From positions 1 through 33,537 of the forward strand of contig DAZF01000058.1 in the NCBI GenBank assembly GCA_002507205.1: a stretch of 33,537 bases of DNA. The letters are read 5' to 3'. Positions 15,234-23,797 of this stretch are shown here, one piece after another. A program made the translations under genes and the position numbers. Origin of the DNA: Methanolobus sp. UBA32. Its GTDB lineage: Archaea > Halobacteriota > Methanosarcinia > Methanosarcinales > Methanosarcinaceae. The notes below the pieces were generated by a model that saw only the letters and a program-made list of their open reading frames with translations, searched no databases and had not been told where the DNA came from. The first letter of the stretch is position 1, and each line of letters opens with the position of its first letter.

Positions 15234-16801
15234 TATTTGCCTCCTATTGCCTTTATCATCGCAGCCATTTTTCTTTCCGTTTCATTGTATTCGTATGTCG
15301 GGTCTGAGTCAGCCACGATGCCAGCTCCTGCCTGCACATAGGCTGTGTTATTCTTAATAAGCACTGTCCTTATGACGATTGCAAAGTCAGCGTCGCCGTT
15401 CCATGAATAATAACCAACTCCGCCGCCGTATATTCCTCTTGATTCAGGTTCAAGGTCATCTATTATTTCCATTGCCCTGATCTTTGGAGCACCTGATAGC
15501 GTTCCTGCGGGGAATATGGCGCGTGTGGCATCAAACTGGTCGCATTCATCCCTGAGCTCTCCGCTTACAGTACTTTCGATGTGCTGGAGGTGTGAATATT
15601 TTACAACGCTCATGAGGTCGTCGACCTTGACAGTTCCGCCTTTTGAGACCATCCTGACGTCATTGCGCCCGAGGTCGACAAGCATTACATGCTCAGCACG
15701 TTCCTTCTCATCACTGAGCATTTTTTCTGCAAGCACTTTGTCCTCTTCATCATCCTTACCACGGGGGCAGGTTCCTGCTATTGGGTTTGAGATGACTTTC
15801 CTGTCAAAGACTGTCATGAGGGTCTCAGGGCTTGCACCCACTATGCCAATGTCCTTGAAGTTGAAGATATACATGTAAGGGCTTGGATTGATACTCCTCA
15901 GTCTGATGTAGAGTTGCAGGGGTGTCTGTTTCATTTTAACGGTGTACCTGCGGGAGATAACAACCTGGAATATGTCACCGTCAATGATGTGCTGTTTTGA
16001 CTTCCTGACCGCTTCCTCATAAGCTTCCTGATTGACGTTGGCAACAGGGTCTTCTGAGTCTGCAGCAGGGATGTCCTCACTGATACTGATGACCGATGCC
16101 ATCTGCAATGATCTCTCCATCAGCAGTGCCTCTGAGTATGCATGCTCATAAACAGCATCCATCTCACTGGTTTCTGTGACAAATGGGGTGATCACAATAT
16201 ATGTCTCGTTGGTTATATGGTCAAAGACAAAGGTCTTTGTCATAATTGCAAAATGCATGTCCGGTGTGTCAGCATCGGGCTTTTTATCAATATCTAACCA
16301 GGAATCGTATACAAGGTCATAACTGTTGTACCCGATGGCACCACCAAGGAAGGTCTGCCTGTCAAAACGCTTCTGGTTAAGGAGTGTTGTGTCGGTACTT
16401 GTGGGGTATATCTTGCGGAATGCTGCAAGAGCATCATCTCCTTCACTGACCTTTACCCTGAACTTCCCGCCAACAAGGGATTCAATATTTCCGATGGACT
16501 TGAGCCTGTTATAGATATGTTTTGTAAGCTCGGAGTTCATCTGGCACTCGATGGTCAGGTATCTGTCCTTAATGGATACTACCATCTCCGGTTCGTAACC
16601 TACAAATGAATATCTTGCATGTCTTTTTTCCTTCTCTACGGACTCCAGCAGATATGAATGTCCTGCATTCTGCAGGGTTGCGTACAACTGCAGGGGTGTG
16701 CATATGCTATCCACTTTTGTCATAAGCTGCACGATTGCAGGCTTTTGTGAATTTTCAACAAGGGATATGAAATCCTCTTTACTAAGATCAAAATCAACCA
16801 T
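15233..16801 (-). CDS. trpE: Anthranilate synthase component I
   Basis: TrpE makes anthranilate from chorismate. The 522-aa chain has the N-terminal LLESVEKEKRHARYSFVG segment, whose LLES element is part of the tryptophan feedback site. The chorismate-binding core has IVGASPETLMTV, PIAGTCPRGKD, DLGRNDVRMV, and FPAGTLSGAPKIRAMEII near the C-terminus. All catalytic blocks are intact. It overlaps the end of trpF by 8 bases and abuts trpG, consistent with a polycistronic trpDFEG unit under end-product inhibition. Confidence 0.97.
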   Translation of the reverse strand: MVDFDLSKEDFISLVENSQKPAIVQLMTKVDSICTPLQLYATLQNAGHSYLLESVEKEKRHARYSFVGYEPEMVVSIKDRYLTIECQMNSELTKHIYNRLKSIGNIESLVGGKFRVKVSEGDDALAAFRKIYPTSTDTTLLNQKRFDRQTFLGGAIGYNSYDLVYDSWLDIDKKPDADTPDMHFAIMTKTFVFDHITNETYIVITPFVTETSEMDAVYEHAYSEALLMERSLQMASVISISEDIPAADSEDPVANVNQEAYEEAVRKSKQHIIDGDIFQVVISRRYTVKMKQTPLQLYIRLRSINPSPYMYIFNFKDIGIVGASPETLMTVFDRKVISNPIAGTCPRGKDDEEDKVLAEKMLSDEKERAEHVMLVDLGRNDVRMVSKGGTVKVDDLMSVVKYSHLQHIESTVSGELRDECDQFDATRAIFPAGTLSGAPKIRAMEIIDDLEPESRGIYGGGVGYYSWNGDADFAIVIRTVLIKNNTAYVQAGAGIVADSDPTYEYNETERKMAAMIKAIGGK

Positions 16802-17471
16802 TGATACACCTGGCTTCTTCTATAAACCTGCATACTTTTGCAGGGTCTTTTTTTCCATTGCTCTCTACACCTGAGGCAGTATCCACAGCAAATGGTCTGA
16901 CCTCTTTAACGGCATCTCTCACATTATCGGGCTTGAGCCCGCCGGCAAGTATGACTGGGGCCTTCGTATTCTCCACGACCTGCCTGCTTATTGACCAGTC
17001 ATGCACCATTCCAGTACCACCGGTGGCTCCTGCTTTGCCAGAGTCCAGAAGTATGCCGTCTATCAGGTCATTATCAAGCAGTGCATCCACCTGTTTCATC
17101 AGGTCTGAAGGTAGTTCCCTGCTTTCAACGGGTATGGTAAATGTCCTTATGATCTTCTGGTGTGTGCCGTCACGTATGATTTCTATTTCTTCTGCACTGA
17201 GCTCATTGTGAAGCTGTACGACATCCGGGTTTACCTTTCCTATAAGGTCCAGTGCATCCTGTCCGCTTGCTGGCATTATCACAAGCACTGAGTCCACAAA
17301 GAAGGGGATGGTCTTTACGAGTTCTGCTGCGGTCTGCGCATTCAGTTTCCTGGGCGTGTTCACCGGAACCTCGGTGATAAAACCAACAGCATCAGCTCCG
17401 AAGCTCACTGCCAGTTCTATGTCTTCAGCAGACTTCATTCCGCATATCTTCACTCTTGAAAGCTGCTTCAT
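16794..17471 (-). CDS. trpF: Phosphoribosylanthranilate isomerase
   Basis: TrpF catalyses the Amadori rearrangement of N-(5-phosphoribosyl)anthranilate. A TIM-barrel protein of about 225 aa starting MKQLSRVKICGMK, with the catalytic Cys in KICGM, general-acid Asp in LLDSGKAGATGGTG, LAGGLKPDNV and VDTASGVES phosphate-binding motifs. The frame is open further upstream, but the ATG at 17471 has GAGGTT 6 bases before it and fits the family start. It overlaps the 3' end of trpD by 47 bases. Confidence 0.95.
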   Translation of the reverse strand: MKQLSRVKICGMKSAEDIELAVSFGADAVGFITEVPVNTPRKLNAQTAAELVKTIPFFVDSVLVIMPASGQDALDLIGKVNPDVVQLHNELSAEEIEIIRDGTHQKIIRTFTIPVESRELPSDLMKQVDALLDNDLIDGILLDSGKAGATGGTGMVHDWSISRQVVENTKAPVILAGGLKPDNVRDAVKEVRPFAVDTASGVESNGKKDPAKVCRFIEEARCING

Positions 17472-18486
17472 ATATAACCTCGTGAATGTTGTCGTTGTCA
17501 CTGAACTCCATCAGTTTCTGCATGGCCTTACCGCTGTCAATTATCTCTTCTACCATTGGTATTGCTTCTTTCACGGAGCCGGCCTTGCCTGCAACATAAA
17601 GTGCTGCAGCGGAATTCATTACTATGATATCCCTCTTAGGTCCTTTTTCACCTTTGAGGATGTATATTATGTCAAGTGCGTTCTCTTTAGGTGTGCCACC
17701 TACAATGTCAGTTGCTGTTGCTCTCTTTATTCCAAACTCTTCAGGTGTCAGTGTATAAGTGCTGATCTTTCCGTCCCTGAGTTCGGCAACGTATGTTTCG
17801 GATATATTGGATATCTCATCCATGCCGTCCCCGTGGACGACCATTGCTCTTTCAACTCCCAGTTTCTTCATTACCTGAGCAAACGGTTCGCAAAGTTTCT
17901 TTTCAAAAACACCAACAAGTTGCACCTTTGCATTTGCAGGATTTGTAAGTGGGCCAAGTATGTTGAAAACCGTCCGAACTCCCATTTCCTGTCTGATGGG
18001 TCCGACCCTTTTCATTGCAGGGTGAAAGATGGGTGCGAACATGAAACCGATGCCGTCCTTTTCAATTGAAGCAGTCACATCTTCGGGTGCCTTGTCTACC
18101 TTTATTCCCAGTTCTCTCAGGACGTCTGCACTTCCTGAAAGTGAAGTAATGGAGCGGTTGCCATGTTTTGCAACGGCCACACCGGCTGCTGCAGTTACAA
18201 TGGCAGATGCAGTTGAAACATTGATGGTATTGTGCCTGTCACCGCCGGTGCCTACCACGTCAACAAGCACCCCTTCTACTTTCGGAGCAATTGTGTTGGC
18301 GGCCTTTTTCATCCCGATGGCAAAGCCTGCAATTTCTTCAGTAGTCTCTCCCTTCATTTTCAGGGCAATGAGGAGACCGGCTATCTGTGCGTCAGTGGCC
18401 TCTGTGAATATCTTTGTGATAGCATCCTCTGCTTCCTTTATTGTGAGGTTCTGCTTTTCACTTACTTTCTTTATGTATCCTTTCAT
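17425..18486 (-). CDS. trpD: Anthranilate phosphoribosyltransferase
   Basis: TrpD transfers the phosphoribosyl group of PRPP to anthranilate. A class III phosphoribosyltransferase with an N-terminal helical domain, the PRPP loop DVVGTGGDRHNTINVST, KHGNRSITSLSGSADVL and GPLTNPANA. Two starts compete: ATG at 18498 and ATG at 18486. The TATA box at 18512-18519 would place transcription start near 18489, and GGGTG lies 6 bases before the second ATG, so 18486 is preferred (353 aa). It is first in the trpD-F-E-G unit; trpC, trpB and trpA are not in this window. Confidence 0.95.
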   Translation of the reverse strand: MKGYIKKVSEKQNLTIKEAEDAITKIFTEATDAQIAGLLIALKMKGETTEEIAGFAIGMKKAANTIAPKVEGVLVDVVGTGGDRHNTINVSTASAIVTAAAGVAVAKHGNRSITSLSGSADVLRELGIKVDKAPEDVTASIEKDGIGFMFAPIFHPAMKRVGPIRQEMGVRTVFNILGPLTNPANAKVQLVGVFEKKLCEPFAQVMKKLGVERAMVVHGDGMDEISNISETYVAELRDGKISTYTLTPEEFGIKRATATDIVGGTPKENALDIIYILKGEKGPKRDIIVMNSAAALYVAGKAGSVKEAIPMVEEIIDSGKAMQKLMEFSDNDNIHEVIYEAAFKSEDMRNEVC

Positions 18487-18510
18487 GTTAGCACCCATCT
18501 ACGCATTAAT

Positions 18511-18523
18511 GTATATAATTGTA
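18511..18523 (-). promoter_or_regulatory. TATA box of the trpDFEG operon
   Basis: The minus strand reads AATTATATAC (18511-18520), the only clear TATA-like element upstream of trpD. Its distance to the start codon implies an almost leaderless mRNA, leaving no room for a classical tryptophan leader peptide attenuator; control would have to act at initiation. Confidence 0.5.
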
Positions 18524-18666
18524 CAGTAATGGGCAATAATGAGATGATAGTATTTATTCTTTATGGAATTAGAAGTCTGCATTATTCTTTGCTATTTGCA
18601 GAATCTGCATTTCTATTATTTCTTGTATCGCTATGGAACTCTTGTTCTGTTACCGTGGCTAAAAGT

Positions 18667-18730
18667 GTTAGGCATGCAAACATTTATATCATAATGTTTA
18701 CTATGACTTCTATTATTAGGGATGCCTATA
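18667..18730 (+). promoter_or_regulatory. feoB promoter with two DtxR-box-like elements
   Basis: TTTATATC (18683-18690) is the probable TATA box. GTTAGGCATGC (18667-18677) sits immediately upstream at the BRE position. TTAGGGATGCCTA (18716-18728), containing TAGG and CCTA arms, sits at the predicted start of transcription. Both resemble halves of the TTAGG...CCTAA operators of iron-dependent DtxR-family repressors. A DtxR-type gene is encoded in the same operon, so autoregulation by iron is a sensible inference. Confidence 0.5.
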
Positions 18731-18749
18731 TTCGCGAGGTTTGTAAATA

Positions 18750-20780
18750 ATGTTAAACATTCTTAAAAAAAAGAGTTGCTGTAATGTTGAAGGCGACACC
18801 CAAAACGGTCTTGAAAAGATCATCCTTGTGGGGAACCCGAACGTCGGGAAAAGTGTTATCTTCAACTATTTTTCAGACAGCTATGCAGTGGTTTCCAATT
18901 ATCCGGGAACCACGGTGGCTGTAAGTAAGGGAAAGGGGCAGATCAAGGGGAAAGAGTATGAGATTATAGACACTCCTGGCATGTATTCCCTGCAACCGAT
19001 CACAGAGGAAGAACGTGTTTCACAAAAATATGTTTTCAACAGTAAGCCTTTTGTGTACCTGCATGTGGTCGATGCCAAAAATCTTCAGCGTATGCTTCCA
19101 CTCACAATTCAGTTGATCGAAGCCGATGTCCCTCTCATACTTGTTCTGAATATGATGGATGAAGCATCTGCCAGAGGTATCAGTATCAATGAATCCGAAC
19201 TTGAAAAGAAACTGGGGATTCCGGTCATCTGCACGACCTCTATTAAAGGAGAGGGGATGGACCGTCTTGAAGAAGCCATATCTTCTTACAGCTTTCAATC
19301 TGCTGGAAGCAAGATCGTAGAGCACAGCAGAGGAATAACGTATGCCATTGATGGGATCTCGTCACTTCTCAGGTCTGAATATTCAATCTCAAAAAAAACA
19401 GTTGCACAATTGCTCCTCCTGAATGATGCGATTGCACTTGAGGAAGTGAAACAGAAGCATGAGGACATTGAAGCTATCAATAAGATCGTCGAAGGGACTG
19501 AGAAAGAGTATTCTGATCCCCTTAATTATGTAATGACAATAGAAAGGCAGGAATATGTCAATGATATCGTTGACTCTGCTATGATAATGAACAATATGGT
19601 TGGGATAAACAGTGAGAATTCAAGAAATAAATCCTCTCCATCTTTCAGTGAGCGCATAGACAAACTTCTCATACAACCGATAACCGGTATTCCTATATTA
19701 CTACTGGTGCTATACTTTGGCTTGTACAAGTTTGTAGGCGGTTTTGCAGCAGGTACTGTTGTGGACTATCTTGAGAGCACACTTTTCGGTGAGCTGATCA
19801 ATCCCTGGGTCATAGGGGCATTCAATTCCTTTGTGCCGTATCCTGTCGTACAGGACCTCTTTGTAGGTGAATACGGAGTATTCACTCAGGCGGTAACATA
19901 TGCAATAGCGCTTATTATGCCTCTTGTTGGTGCATTCTTCATTGTGTTTTCTATTGTCGAGGATACAGGATACCTGCCTCGTCTTGCAATGCTGATTGAT
20001 CGTGTTTTCAAAAAAATGGGTATGAGCGGCAGAGCTGTTATACCTATGGTACTTGGTTTTGGATGTGCTACCATGGCGACCATGGTAACCCGTACTCTTG
20101 AAACAAAGAGGGAGAAGGTTATTGCAAGTATGCTGCTGGCACTGGCAATTCCCTGTTCTGCTCAACTTGGGGTCATACTGGGTGTGCTCTCATTCAGTGG
20201 AAAGGCACTGGCAATATGGGCAATTGTGATTGGCTTTGAACTTTTGTTGATAGGTTATCTCTCCTCTTTCGTCATGCCTGGGGAAAAGCCAAGTTTCTTT
20301 ATCGAAATGCCTCCACTCAGACTTCCGAAACTATCAAATGTGCTTGTAAAAACATATTCCAGAATGCAATGGTATTTCTTTGAAGTACTTCCGCTCTTCG
20401 TTATTGCAAGTGTGCTTATTTGGGTAGGAAGACTTACCGGCCTGTTTGACATAGCTGTTAACCTTATGGGCTATCCTTCACAGTGGATCGGTCTTCCGGC
20501 TGAAGCGGGACTTATGTTCTTCTATGGTTTCTTCAGGAGGGATTTTGGTGCAGCCGGTCTGTTTGATATGTACAATGCCGGTATGCTGACCGGAGTGAAC
20601 ATTGTGGTTGCAGCCATCACACTGACCTTGTTCATGCCATGTATTGCCCAGTTCCTGGTGACGGTAAAAGAAAGAGGAGTCAAAACCGCTGTTGCAATGG
20701 CAGCTTTCATTTTCCCGGGTGCTTTTGCAGTAGGATTCATTGTTAACTACCTTCTCACAACATTCGGGGTAGTACTATGA
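18750..20780 (+). CDS. feoB: Ferrous iron transporter FeoB
   Basis: FeoB imports Fe2+ across the cytoplasmic membrane. The N-terminal GTPase domain has G1 GNPNVGKS (about 28-35), the G2 region YPGTTV, G3 DTPGMYSL and G4-type NMMDEA. A linker (about 190-310) precedes the membrane part, which has two gate modules with the motifs FGCATMATMVTRTLETKREK and FRRDFGAAGLFDMYNAG. The 676-aa length fits archaeal FeoB. The CC pair in the first 12 residues (KKSCCN) is unusual. No separate feoA follows; a FeoA-like domain is fused to the regulator two genes downstream. Confidence 0.96.
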   Translation: MLNILKKKSCCNVEGDTQNGLEKIILVGNPNVGKSVIFNYFSDSYAVVSNYPGTTVAVSKGKGQIKGKEYEIIDTPGMYSLQPITEEERVSQKYVFNSKPFVYLHVVDAKNLQRMLPLTIQLIEADVPLILVLNMMDEASARGISINESELEKKLGIPVICTTSIKGEGMDRLEEAISSYSFQSAGSKIVEHSRGITYAIDGISSLLRSEYSISKKTVAQLLLLNDAIALEEVKQKHEDIEAINKIVEGTEKEYSDPLNYVMTIERQEYVNDIVDSAMIMNNMVGINSENSRNKSSPSFSERIDKLLIQPITGIPILLLVLYFGLYKFVGGFAAGTVVDYLESTLFGELINPWVIGAFNSFVPYPVVQDLFVGEYGVFTQAVTYAIALIMPLVGAFFIVFSIVEDTGYLPRLAMLIDRVFKKMGMSGRAVIPMVLGFGCATMATMVTRTLETKREKVIASMLLALAIPCSAQLGVILGVLSFSGKALAIWAIVIGFELLLIGYLSSFVMPGEKPSFFIEMPPLRLPKLSNVLVKTYSRMQWYFFEVLPLFVIASVLIWVGRLTGLFDIAVNLMGYPSQWIGLPAEAGLMFFYGFFRRDFGAAGLFDMYNAGMLTGVNIVVAAITLTLFMPCIAQFLVTVKERGVKTAVAMAAFIFPGAFAVGFIVNYLLTTFGVVL

Positions 20781-20941
20781 AATGTCCTCTTTGTGGCAAA
20801 GAGTTCGATGAACCTGACAGGTCAAAATGTTCGGGTTGCGGGAGGTTTAGTTCTTGTAACATGCAGCGTTGTCCGGCTTGCGGATATGAAATAGCACCGG
20901 AAACAAAACTGGAAAAATTCATAAGAGGGATATTCAAATGA
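20777..20941 (+). CDS. Eight-cysteine zinc-ribbon small protein in the feo operon
   Basis: A 54-aa protein with eight cysteines in the order C3-x2-C6, C18-x2-C21, C27, C32-x2-C35 (counting C27 between the pairs), starting MKCPLCGKEFD and containing QRCPACGYE near residue 38. The pattern suggests one or two zinc-ribbon knuckles. The ATG overlaps the feoB stop (ATGA) and its own stop overlaps the next ATG in the same way, so all three genes are translationally coupled. It could be a metal sensor or a FeoC-like accessory factor; that is inference from position. Confidence 0.72.
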   Translation: MKCPLCGKEFDEPDRSKCSGCGRFSSCNMQRCPACGYEIAPETKLEKFIRGIFK

Positions 20942-21591
20942 AAATAAGTGAAGATGCAGAGAACATCCTTGAACAGATGTGGGTATGCATCAATGAAGAA
21001 ATGAATGATTCGGTGAATCTCTCATCACTTGGTCTGGATGAGGCTTCACCTGAGCTCAGTGAACTGCTTGAGACGGGCAACATCCTGCTGTCCGATTCTC
21101 TGGCAACGCTTTCGGAAGAAGGGGATGCCAACGGAAGGACAGTTGTCAGAAGACGCAGATTAGCAGAAAGGCTTCTTGTGGATGTGCTGAACACAAAGGA
21201 GAAACATGTTCGTAGTTCTGCCTGCGAGTTCGAACACATACTTCACAGGGGTATTGATGAGAATGTATGTATATTGCTGGGTCATCCGCGTACCTGCCCA
21301 CATGGGAAACAAATTCCTGAGGGTGAATGCTGTAAAAAAGCAAGGGAAGAAATCGAACATGTAGTTGCTCCTCTCTCTGCACTGAAGAATGGTCAAAGTG
21401 GCAAGATAGCTTATTTTGACATGAGGGAGGAACAGAAGATGCAAAAGATGCTTTCGATGGGTGTACTACCTGGCATCTCGATCGGTCTTGTTCAGTCGTA
21501 TCCTTCGTATGTTTTTGATTTGAATCATACAAGATATGCCGTTGATTCAGAAATGGCCGACAGTATTTATGTGAGGGTAGAAAGAGGATGA
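20938..21591 (+). CDS. DtxR-family iron regulator with fused FeoA-like domain
   Basis: A 217-aa protein. Residues 1-65 should hold the winged helix but contain an acidic VNLSSLGLDEASPELSEL segment rather than a clear recognition helix. Residues 68-145 match the DtxR dimerisation/metal domain: RRRRLAERLLVDVL then CEFEH (C96, E99, H100), equivalent to primary-site ligands C102, E105, H106 of DtxR. The ancillary-site histidines are replaced by R73 and R92. CPHGKQIPEGECC is family-typical. Residues 146-217 form an SH3-like FeoA domain (MLSMGVLPGISI). It is last in the feo operon. It may sense Fe2+ and control feoB, or act on FeoB directly through the FeoA part. Confidence 0.83.
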   Translation: MKISEDAENILEQMWVCINEEMNDSVNLSSLGLDEASPELSELLETGNILLSDSLATLSEEGDANGRTVVRRRRLAERLLVDVLNTKEKHVRSSACEFEHILHRGIDENVCILLGHPRTCPHGKQIPEGECCKKAREEIEHVVAPLSALKNGQSGKIAYFDMREEQKMQKMLSMGVLPGISIGLVQSYPSYVFDLNHTRYAVDSEMADSIYVRVERG

Positions 21592-21618
21592 AAAAGGTGA
21601 AAGGGGAAATCCCTTCAC

Positions 21619-23103
21619 TCATTCCTGCTCTTCGATGAGCTGGTATATCTTCTTCATGTCGAGACAGCTTTCAACAACTTCTGCAAGCTCTTCATAAGCT
21701 TCGTCTTCTGTTGTGACCGTTTCTGGATGGTACTCTATACCCTTCTTTTCAGTCAGGTATATCATGAGTGCATGCCTGATGTTCTCATTCTCGAAAAGCC
21801 CGTGAAGGTATGTGCCCACCACAGTGCCGCTTTCGTCAATGCTGCCGTCATCTCCAAAAACGGTTCTTGGTGTCTTTGTTGCGCCCATGTGTATCTCGTA
21901 GCCCCAAATTTTGTCCCCTTTGATATTCCTGAAGATGGGACCATCGGCAACTATATCCTTCTGTACCTGGACTGTCCTCTTTTTGTATTCGCCAAAAGTA
22001 GTTTCGGTATCAAGGAGTCCAAGACCTTCATAGTCTGCCTCAACTCCGTTCTCTACGCCGGAATCGTGGATAACTTTTCCAAGCATCTGGTAACCGCCGC
22101 AAATGCCGAAGATGGCTGCTTTTCCTTTTAGGTTGCGTATCTGGATATCCATGCCGCTTTCCTGAAGGTCAAGCAGGTCACTGACGGTATTTTTCGTGCC
22201 CGGGATTATGACACAATCAGGATTTCCGAGATTCTCGTCAAGGTCGACATACCTGACGTTCGCAATCCTCTCAAGTGGCTCGAAATCTGTGAAATTGGAA
22301 ATCCTTGGAAGGCGGATAACTGCAATGTCAATATCGTTGATATCCTCTTTTTCAGCCCTGCCTTTCTTCTTCCTGATGGCCATGGAATCTTCGGATGGTA
22401 TATTGAGCTTGTAATATGGCAGAACTCCAAGAACAGGTACGTCTGTCAGGTCTTCAAGCTGCTTTAATCCGGGCTCGAGTATGGCAGGGTCGCCCCTGAA
22501 TTTGTTGATGACGAACCCTTTCAGGTTCTTGCTGACATCATCGGGCAACAATTCCTTTGTTCCGTAAAGGCTCGCAAATACTCCTCCTGATTCGATATCT
22601 CCTACCAGTATGATGGGTGCGCCTGTTATGCGTGCAGTTCCTATGTTGACGATATCGCGGTCATAGAGGTTTATCTCGGCGGCTCCGCCTGCGCCTTCCA
22701 TGACTATGAGGTCGTATTCGGACTCAAGCCTTTCAAGGGCTCCCCTGAGCACGTCATGCATTTCCTCTATGGAATCGTAATAGTTACCTGCGGTCTTATC
22801 GGCATACGGTTCACCAAGGACGATGACCTGTGATGTCCTGTCTCCTTTGGGTTTGAGGAGCACCGGGTTCATATCTGCTGTGGGTTCGACCCCGGCAGCT
22901 TTGGCCTGTATCGCCTGGGCAATTCCGATTTCCTTTCCATCTTTTGTGATCCATGAGTTCAGGCTCATGTTCTGGGCCTTAAATGGTGCAACCTTGTATT
23001 TTCTGGAAAGGATCTTGCACAGGCCTGTGACCATTATGCTCTTGCCTACGTCTGATGCAGTACCCAATACCAGTAGTTTCTTAGCTTTTTTCTTATTCTC
23101 CAT
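21619..23103 (-). CDS. cobQ: Cobyric acid synthase
   Basis: CobQ/CbiP performs four glutamine-dependent amidations of adenosylcobyrinic a,c-diamide. The N-terminal dethiobiotin-synthetase-like ATPase domain has GTASDVGKSIMVTGL (about 14-28), KAQNMSLNSW and MEGAGGAAEINL. The C-terminal class I amidotransferase domain has IPGTKNTVSDLL and the nucleophile region GICGGYQMLG, with YLHGLFEN near the end carrying the catalytic His. The 494-aa length is standard. It diverges from the cbiTLFGHC operon across a 113-bp shared promoter region and converges with the feo operon. Confidence 0.95.
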   Translation of the reverse strand: MENKKKAKKLLVLGTASDVGKSIMVTGLCKILSRKYKVAPFKAQNMSLNSWITKDGKEIGIAQAIQAKAAGVEPTADMNPVLLKPKGDRTSQVIVLGEPYADKTAGNYYDSIEEMHDVLRGALERLESEYDLIVMEGAGGAAEINLYDRDIVNIGTARITGAPIILVGDIESGGVFASLYGTKELLPDDVSKNLKGFVINKFRGDPAILEPGLKQLEDLTDVPVLGVLPYYKLNIPSEDSMAIRKKKGRAEKEDINDIDIAVIRLPRISNFTDFEPLERIANVRYVDLDENLGNPDCVIIPGTKNTVSDLLDLQESGMDIQIRNLKGKAAIFGICGGYQMLGKVIHDSGVENGVEADYEGLGLLDTETTFGEYKKRTVQVQKDIVADGPIFRNIKGDKIWGYEIHMGATKTPRTVFGDDGSIDESGTVVGTYLHGLFENENIRHALMIYLTEKKGIEYHPETVTTEDEAYEELAEVVESCLDMKKIYQLIEEQE

Positions 23104-23171
23104 TGCAACCGCCCTAAATATTTTTGAATTGCTATACTATTTCGTAATAATGCAACAGTTTTATGAAGGAC

Positions 23172-23209
23172 AACTTATATCTACTTAACTCCAGTTTATC
23201 TTAGTTAAG
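23172..23209 (+). promoter_or_regulatory. cbi operon promoter with a 7-bp inverted repeat
   Basis: CTTATATC (23174-23181) is the probable TATA box of cbiT. CTTAACT (23184-23190) and AGTTAAG (23203-23209) form a perfect inverted repeat with a 12-base spacer, ending at the AAGGTGG Shine-Dalgarno. The dyad spans the predicted transcription start, suitable for a repressor. No bacterial-style cobalamin riboswitch was recognised. Confidence 0.45.
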
Positions 23210-23216
23210 GTGGAAC

Positions 23217-23771
23217 ATGACAGAACTTATGCACGTAAGTGGCGGTCCGACAAAACCGGAGATAATTGCAGTTGCCCTATCAAAACTTGATTTAACGGAT
23301 AACTGTAGATTTTTCGACATTGGTTGTGGTACGGGAGCCGTGTCTATAGAAGCTTCAAAAATGGTACGTAATATTAGCATATGTGCCATTGATGCAAGGG
23401 AAGAGGCAATAAATGTAACGAAGAAAAATTTCGAAGCATTTAAGATTACCAATGCCCAAGTTTTTTCCGGTGAATCTTCAGAGATCCTGGAAAAGCAGGA
23501 TGTTGGGTCTATCGATTGTGCATTTATTGGTGGCACAAAAAACATTTCCCGTGTGCTTGAAGTGCTTGCCGAGAAAAAGGCAAAGAGTATTGTGGTGAAT
23601 GCAGTCAGGATCGAAACGGTCGTAAACGTAATAAATAAGATGAAAGAACTTGACTTATTCGATGAGGTACTGCATTTAATTGTTTCACGTGGCGCACCGA
23701 TTACCGGTGAAACCATGTTCAAACCTGAAAATCCGGTATATATTGTTGTCGGAAGATCAGGTAAGAATTGA
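23217..23771 (+). CDS. cbiT: Cobalt-precorrin-6B C15-methyltransferase / C12 decarboxylase
   Basis: CbiT methylates C15 and decarboxylates the C12 acetate of the corrin ring in the anaerobic cobalamin pathway. The 184-aa Rossmann methyltransferase starts MTELMHVSGGPTKPEI, a typical CbiT opening. The SAM loop FDIGCGTGAVSIEAS (about 38-52) and CAIDAREEAI follow. It is the first gene of the cbi operon, with Shine-Dalgarno AAGGTGG. The decarboxylase/C5-methyltransferase partner CbiE is not encoded in this window. Confidence 0.93.
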   Translation: MTELMHVSGGPTKPEIIAVALSKLDLTDNCRFFDIGCGTGAVSIEASKMVRNISICAIDAREEAINVTKKNFEAFKITNAQVFSGESSEILEKQDVGSIDCAFIGGTKNISRVLEVLAEKKAKSIVVNAVRIETVVNVINKMKELDLFDEVLHLIVSRGAPITGETMFKPENPVYIVVGRSGKN

Positions 23772-23797
23772 TCTTTAATCTTGATGGTGATAAAAAA

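Noticed and set aside
17308..18069. 253-aa open frame on the plus strand opposite trpF and trpD
   Set aside because: The opposite strand carries two intact tryptophan genes with all catalytic motifs. The plus-strand product is Cys/His/Phe-rich noise.
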